From an uncultured Alphaproteobacteria bacterium (GTDB taxonomy: Bacteria > Pseudomonadota > Alphaproteobacteria > MPNO01 > UBA2964): a DNA stretch of 64,000 nt. The stretch is from NCBI GenBank assembly GCA_943787225.1, contig CALSLP010000001.1, positions 248,001 to 312,000 of the forward strand, in the 5' to 3' direction. A program made the position numbers and the translations under genes. The notes under the pieces were generated by a model, which saw only the letters and a list, made by a program, of their open reading frames with translations, did no database searches and was not told where the DNA came from. Shown one piece after another: positions 60,030 through 64,000 of this stretch (the first letter of the stretch is position 1; every line of letters starts with the position of its first letter).

Positions 60030-60734
60030 ATGAAAATACTAAAATCACTTACCTTGAGCCTGTTTTTGGCAGTGGTGATATTGGGCTTGGCGCCCAGTGC
60101 AAAAGCCGGTCCCGTCATCGCAGCCTTTAATTTCGAAAACGTCTTAGCAGGTGCCACAACCGCCGCCGCCTCAACCACCGGTGCCGGTATTAGCGGCGCG
60201 CTTTTTGGCGGCACAAATGGTTCTTCGAGTGTCCTTGCATTTACGGATAACACCTATTCGAGTGGCGCGCTTTTCCCCGGCGCAAATGGAACGCTGTTCA
60301 ATTATTTCACCTTTACGACCGCAACATCGCTAGATCTCGGCGCACTGACATTCGAATCCGGTCAGAACGATATTCCCAATGGGGCGCGGACATTTGAAGT
60401 CCGGCTAAGCCCTGCGGGCACGGCGACACCGACTGGGGTTTTCGGTACCGATACAGCGGGATGGAGCCTTCTGGATTCAATCGCCGTGCCGTTCGGCTTT
60501 GCGGATAGCGGTACGCCTAACGTGTCCCTAGATTTGAACGGCACATCGATTGGTCCGGGGACCTATACGATCGGCATCGGGGCGCAGAGCGGTGTCATCT
60601 CAACTGGCACAACCCAGCTCTTTTTAGATGACGTAACGCTTAGTTCTGCTGATGTTCCGGTTGAAGGGTCCTTCGCCCTATTCTGCCTCGGGCTCGCCGG
60701 CATGGGATATTTGCGGTGGCGTAAGGCGACCTGA
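60030..60734 (+). CDS. Exported PEP-CTERM-like surface protein
   Basis: 234 residues from ATG 60030. The signal peptide ends with SAKA. The mature part is Gly/Ser/Thr-rich and beta-like, with an internal repeat GALFGGTNG and GALFPGANG. The C-terminus has VPVEGS, a hydrophobic helix (FALFCLGLAGMGYL) and RWRK, in the manner of PEP-CTERM or VPEID-CTERM sorting signals. A strong sigma-54 site lies upstream, and the 54-nt repeat lies 63 bp downstream. No exosortase is visible nearby. Function unknown; secreted or extracellular-matrix proteins are the usual role for this class. Confidence 0.78.
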   Translation: MKILKSLTLSLFLAVVILGLAPSAKAGPVIAAFNFENVLAGATTAAASTTGAGISGALFGGTNGSSSVLAFTDNTYSSGALFPGANGTLFNYFTFTTATSLDLGALTFESGQNDIPNGARTFEVRLSPAGTATPTGVFGTDTAGWSLLDSIAVPFGFADSGTPNVSLDLNGTSIGPGTYTIGIGAQSGVISTGTTQLFLDDVTLSSADVPVEGSFALFCLGLAGMGYLRWRKAT

Positions 60735-60796
60735 TCCCTACAAGCCAGTCTAGAATATAATAAGCGGTCCATTGGGGTCGCAGTTTATTTTGCAGT

Positions 60797-60850
60797 ATGT
60801 CCGCTTCGTGTAACAAGCGGAATCAACTCAACGGCTAAAAGATGTCGGCT
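60797..60850 (+). repeat. Dispersed 54-nt intergenic repeat, copy 3
   Basis: Begins ATGTCCGCTTCGTGT and ends TGTCGGCT, with the same length as copies 1 and 2. It follows the second PEP-CTERM-like gene by 62 bases, just as copy 2 follows the first by 67. Confidence 0.5.
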
Positions 60851-60934
60851 ATGACATTGTTAAGAGACTCACTTCAATCCGAAGTTTCACATGGGCAACC
60901 AGCCAAATCCGACCCTTGAGCTTAGAGGGATGCC

Positions 60935-62116
60935 CTATGCTGTCGTGTCAATAAATTCCAATGCCTGGTGGTTATAGAGCCTGTGTAAAAGATCGAGATG
61001 ATGCAGCAGCGCGGGCGTGCCCTCATGAGTGACAGCCTCTTCTGTCATTAGGCTTAAGATGACGGCCAGGGCGTCATCATTGATGTCAAAAACCTCACCA
61101 TCAAAGCCGAGGCTGTAGCTACTCGCGGACGATGGGAAGGATGACGGCGTGAGCGCAAATTTTACGTAGGCGGGTTTGATCAGACCGCCCTTCGCCTGCA
61201 GGGCTTCCGTAAATTCTGCCAGGCTAAGTGGGGCACCGCGTTCGCTATATTGCTCGATATCTTCATTGGTTGAGCCGGTGAAAAACGCGGCCAACCACTC
61301 GGAAAACGCAGGCGTGCTCAGCTGCTTACCGAGGTGATCGCGCAGCGCTTCAACAGCATCAACGGAAAGAGCGAAACTCGCGCAGTCAGCATTCAACCCT
61401 TCCCCGACATAGCGGTGATCCAGCGCCTCGTGGTCGGCGAGGTGCTGACCAAAAGCACCATAAAGTTCGGATAATTTCGGACCAAGGAACCCAACAGAAA
61501 ACGTCAACGCGTCATCAAGCGTGGTGCCCTCATGGGCAAAATGCGGCGGGATATACAGGATATCGCCAGAGGTGACCTCGACAGTATTGCCATCGATGGG
61601 GTCTTTCAGAATCTTGAGATCGAGACCGTCGATATAGGCTTCATCGATGACTGGTTCACGACTAACAGTCCAGCGGCGTGTGCCTTGGCCCTGGACAAGG
61701 AAGACATGATAACTATCGACGTGACCGCCGATGCTACCCTCCTTGGTGGAGAAGCTGACCATGATGTCGTCCATCAGCCAGCGCGGCGCAAAATTGAAGG
61801 CGCGCAACAACATCGCGGTGTCGGGGTGGAATTGTTCAACGTTTTGGACCAGCAGACTCCAGGGGGGCTTTCCGGCGGTATTAAAATCTTCTTCGGTGAA
61901 GGGACCAAATTGGCAGGTCCAGTCTTGCCGCGAGACCATGCGCGCCCGCACCGTCTCTTCCATCGACAATCCCGCAAGCTCATCCGGCGTGATCAGCCTG
62001 TCCATCGCGGCATGATCAATGGCACCGCGCACTAGGAACGGTCGCTTGTTCCAGTACTGCGCGTAGAAATCCACGACCGACGGCAGGGCCTCAAGCGTGG
62101 CAAGAGATGAAGACAT
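60935..62116 (-). CDS. JmjC/cupin-type hydroxylase, RoxA-like
   Basis: 393 residues from ATG 62116 (MSSSLATLEA); a longer start adds an unlikely tail. The iron site is H132-x-D134 in GGHVDSYHVFL with the distal His near 195 in PPHFAHEG. The N-terminal YWNKRPFLVRGAI is typical of RoxA (YcfD), which hydroxylates an arginine of ribosomal protein L16 using 2-oxoglutarate. The winged-helix-like C-terminal region is present. The ribosomal target is inferred from the family. Confidence 0.85.
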   Translation of the reverse strand: MSSSLATLEALPSVVDFYAQYWNKRPFLVRGAIDHAAMDRLITPDELAGLSMEETVRARMVSRQDWTCQFGPFTEEDFNTAGKPPWSLLVQNVEQFHPDTAMLLRAFNFAPRWLMDDIMVSFSTKEGSIGGHVDSYHVFLVQGQGTRRWTVSREPVIDEAYIDGLDLKILKDPIDGNTVEVTSGDILYIPPHFAHEGTTLDDALTFSVGFLGPKLSELYGAFGQHLADHEALDHRYVGEGLNADCASFALSVDAVEALRDHLGKQLSTPAFSEWLAAFFTGSTNEDIEQYSERGAPLSLAEFTEALQAKGGLIKPAYVKFALTPSSFPSSASSYSLGFDGEVFDINDDALAVILSLMTEEAVTHEGTPALLHHLDLLHRLYNHQALEFIDTTA

Positions 62117-62243
62117 CACACAACCCGATGTTGAAAACACTGCGACCGTTATGACATGGGCGTGTCTCGCCTCCAAGTTCCACACCATTTGTGACCAGAA
62201 TTTCTAGCTGTCGGTGGTTACTGCTGTGTCAGAGCAAATTCGG

Positions 62244-63320
62244 TCACCCCTTAAAGGCCGCCTTGGCTTTGGCGACAATGCGAGGTGGCGCTTTATAGAG
62301 CTTGGTCACCAAGCGTTGAACATCATCCCCCAATGTCGGGGACACCGGCAGATTAGCCTTCCGCATATCGGCCCGGAAATCGACGTCTTTCATGGTCCGC
62401 TCAAAGGCAATCCGCAAGGCAATCATCTGTTTTCTCGGGACACGCGGCGGCGCAATATAAGGCCGACCGAATTCCTGGGAAGACACCAGCAGCTCCATCG
62501 CGGCCTTTTCATCCGGCGTCCGGACAAAGTCCCAAACCATCGGAACACCGAGCTTATTGAGGGCCGGATTACCAACCGGCGCAAATTGAACCAGAATATT
62601 GATCTTTTTCTGTTTGAGCAGATGCGCTCTTTCCGTCCGAAAAGTCGACCATGACAGGCCACAAATTCCATGGACCTCGCTATGTTCGAGACCGCGTGCA
62701 GCCTGATCGACACTGTCGTAACCCTCAACAAGCGAAAATTTAGCGCCGGTTAGTTTTATCAAAGCCAGTGCCGTATCACGGGACGCGCCCCCAAAACGGC
62801 TGGCCCCCATGACCATGCGCCGGTTAAGAGCTTCGTGAAACGATGTTGCCGGGGCGTCTTTGCCGCCAATGCAGACAAAAACCGAACTTGCCGCGCTGCC
62901 TAAATATTTGAATTTTTGGGGGTCGTAATCGATCTCTTTGGAAGCCCCGACGAGCGGATCCATAATGATGCCGGGGCGGACCGCCGCGATCGTCAATCCA
63001 TCTTTCTTGGCGGTGTTATACATCCAGCTTGCCGCTTTGCGGCTAATCGCCCCCGGCATACTTTTAAAGGATATGGAAGGGTTGCCGGGAATGTATTTGA
63101 CCATATGACGGCCGATAAACCGGGCGTAGCGCATATAGGAACTATCCGCCGTCGCCCCGACAACAAACTGAATGGTTTGTCCGGTATAATGTTTTTCGAC
63201 GTCAGGTACCTGCGCCAAGGCAATTGTCGGCATCACGCATAGAGCACCCGCCGCAACAGCGCCGCGCGCAAGGAATTTTCGGCCAAACGGCAGGTTTCTG
63301 ATCGTTACAAGATTTCGCAT
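62244..63320 (-). CDS. TctC/Bug-family periplasmic substrate-binding protein
   Basis: 358 residues from ATG 63320. An N-terminal signal, partly twin-arginine-like (GRKFLARGAVAAGALCVMP), ends at ALAQ. The body has IQFVVGATADSSYMRYARFIGRH, NPSISFKSMPGA and GLTIAAVRPGIIMDPLVG, matching the solute-binding component of tripartite tricarboxylate transporters. The membrane TctA/TctB partners are not nearby, which is common for these orphan binding proteins. Ligand unknown. Confidence 0.8.
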   Translation of the reverse strand: MRNLVTIRNLPFGRKFLARGAVAAGALCVMPTIALAQVPDVEKHYTGQTIQFVVGATADSSYMRYARFIGRHMVKYIPGNPSISFKSMPGAISRKAASWMYNTAKKDGLTIAAVRPGIIMDPLVGASKEIDYDPQKFKYLGSAASSVFVCIGGKDAPATSFHEALNRRMVMGASRFGGASRDTALALIKLTGAKFSLVEGYDSVDQAARGLEHSEVHGICGLSWSTFRTERAHLLKQKKINILVQFAPVGNPALNKLGVPMVWDFVRTPDEKAAMELLVSSQEFGRPYIAPPRVPRKQMIALRIAFERTMKDVDFRADMRKANLPVSPTLGDDVQRLVTKLYKAPPRIVAKAKAAFKG

Positions 63321-63364
63321 GTTTCCCAATCTTTCTTAAGGTTGGGAGTCTGAAGCAGAAATGG

Positions 63365-64000
63365 TTAACAGGTCGTAACCACCGGGGCCCAAAGAACATC
63401 TTCTATGGTTTCTGTCCCGGCACACAGCATGACCAATCGATCAAACCCCAGCGCAATTCCAGAGGCTTCAGGCATACCCGACGCCAACGCCTCGAGAAAA
63501 TCTTCGTCTATCGGATAGCTGTATCCGGCGATTTCCTGCTTCCGTGCGATTTCTGCTTCAAAGCGACGACGCTGCTCAACGGCATCGGTCAATTCGCCAA
63601 ATCCATTTGCCAGCTCAACACCACAAACAAAGATCTCAAATCGTTCGGCGACGCGACTGTCATCGGAGTTCTGTCGGGCCAAGGCCGCCATCGAGAGCGG
63701 CCAGTCATATAAAACCAGTCGGCGCGCCAATGCCGAGATTAGGTTCAATTTTTTCCAGAAACAGCCGGAAAAAGATCTCGTCCCATTGGTCCTCGGGATC
63801 AACTCGGATGCCAGCGCGCTGCGCCTCGGCAAGCAAGAGCGCCGCATCGGGGTTTCGCGGGTCAGGTGCCGTCGCCAAAATATCGATGTCGCAATATTGC
63901 TCAAAGGCCTCAGCAACACATAGATAGTGCCAGGATGCCAGCGGGTCACAGGTCAGCCCCCGCCAGTTAAATTGGCAGGAACCCGCATTGGGCTGTGTTT
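63365..64000 (-). pseudogene. epmA: EF-P lysine aminoacylase EpmA (5' truncated, one frameshift)
   Basis: EpmA (GenX/PoxA) is a LysRS-like enzyme that attaches beta-lysine to elongation factor P. FNWRGLTCDPLASWHY lies at the window edge. Then come DEIFFRLFLEKIEPNLG, VLYDWPLSMAALARQ, ERFEIFVCGVELANGFGELTDA and SGIALGFDRLVMLC. Near 63717 one extra base separates GAPT from VLYDWP; removing it restores the frame. The N-terminal part is outside the window. Confidence 0.85.

Overview
The window is a chromosomal segment of an alphaproteobacterium, most likely a marine or aquatic lineage near the Rhodospirillales. The evidence is gene content and order: a long tol-pal/ruv block in the order yebC-ruvC-ruvA-ruvB-ybgC-tolQ-tolR-tolA-tolB-pal-cpoB-tilS-ftsH-folP-glmM, an ELM1-type protein, carB-greA, zapA next to 5-formyl-THF cyclo-ligase with a 6S-like RNA between them, and a class GN sortase pair first known from marine proteobacteria. 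I see no tRNA, rRNA, insertion sequence, prophage or CRISPR array.

Layout. 0-5 kb: tail of an OmpR-type regulator, a flavin monooxygenase, a small unknown protein and a Rieske oxygenase, then an unusual double-domain surface protein. 5-15 kb: carB, greA, an Lrp regulator, ELM1-family protein, a 2OG-Fe(II) oxygenase, a 636-residue unknown protein, trxB and a LysR regulator. 15-18 kb: a hairpin-rich possible RNA gene, then TauD dioxygenase, flavin monooxygenase and alpha/beta hydrolase. 18-26 kb: MsrP, Dps, aspartate aminotransferase, the sortase and its VIT/VWA target, a lipoprotein and a second Rieske oxygenase. 26-36 kb: uvrB, a Ca/Na exchanger, a pteridine-type SDR, folB, an AT-rich gap with DnaA-box-like sites, uvrC, pgsA and molybdopterin genes mobB-moeA-moaD-moaE. 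36-55 kb: mostly minus strand, with ilvE, thiD, glmM, folP, ftsH, tilS, tol-pal, ruvABC, yebC, a YmdB-like phosphoesterase, 5-FCL, 6S RNA and zapA. 55-64 kb: aldolase, thiE, two tandem TauD dioxygenases (one broken), a second small surface protein with a near-consensus sigma-54 promoter, a RoxA-like hydroxylase, a TctC-type binding protein and the end of epmA.

Two themes stand out. First, oxygenases are abundant (two Rieske, three TauD-type, two luciferase-like, one 2OG, one JmjC), which suggests growth on diverse organic compounds. Second, there is surface-protein machinery: a sortase/target pair plus two proteins with PEP-CTERM-like C-termini, near three copies of a 54-nt intergenic repeat.

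A caution on quality: at least 18 single-base indels interrupt otherwise well conserved genes (uvrB, uvrC, folP, ruvB, 5-FCL, thiE, one tauD, epmA). Most lie in short homopolymers and each is resolved by adding or removing one base. Sequencing or assembly error is the simplest reading, although DNA-repair genes are over-represented among those hit.
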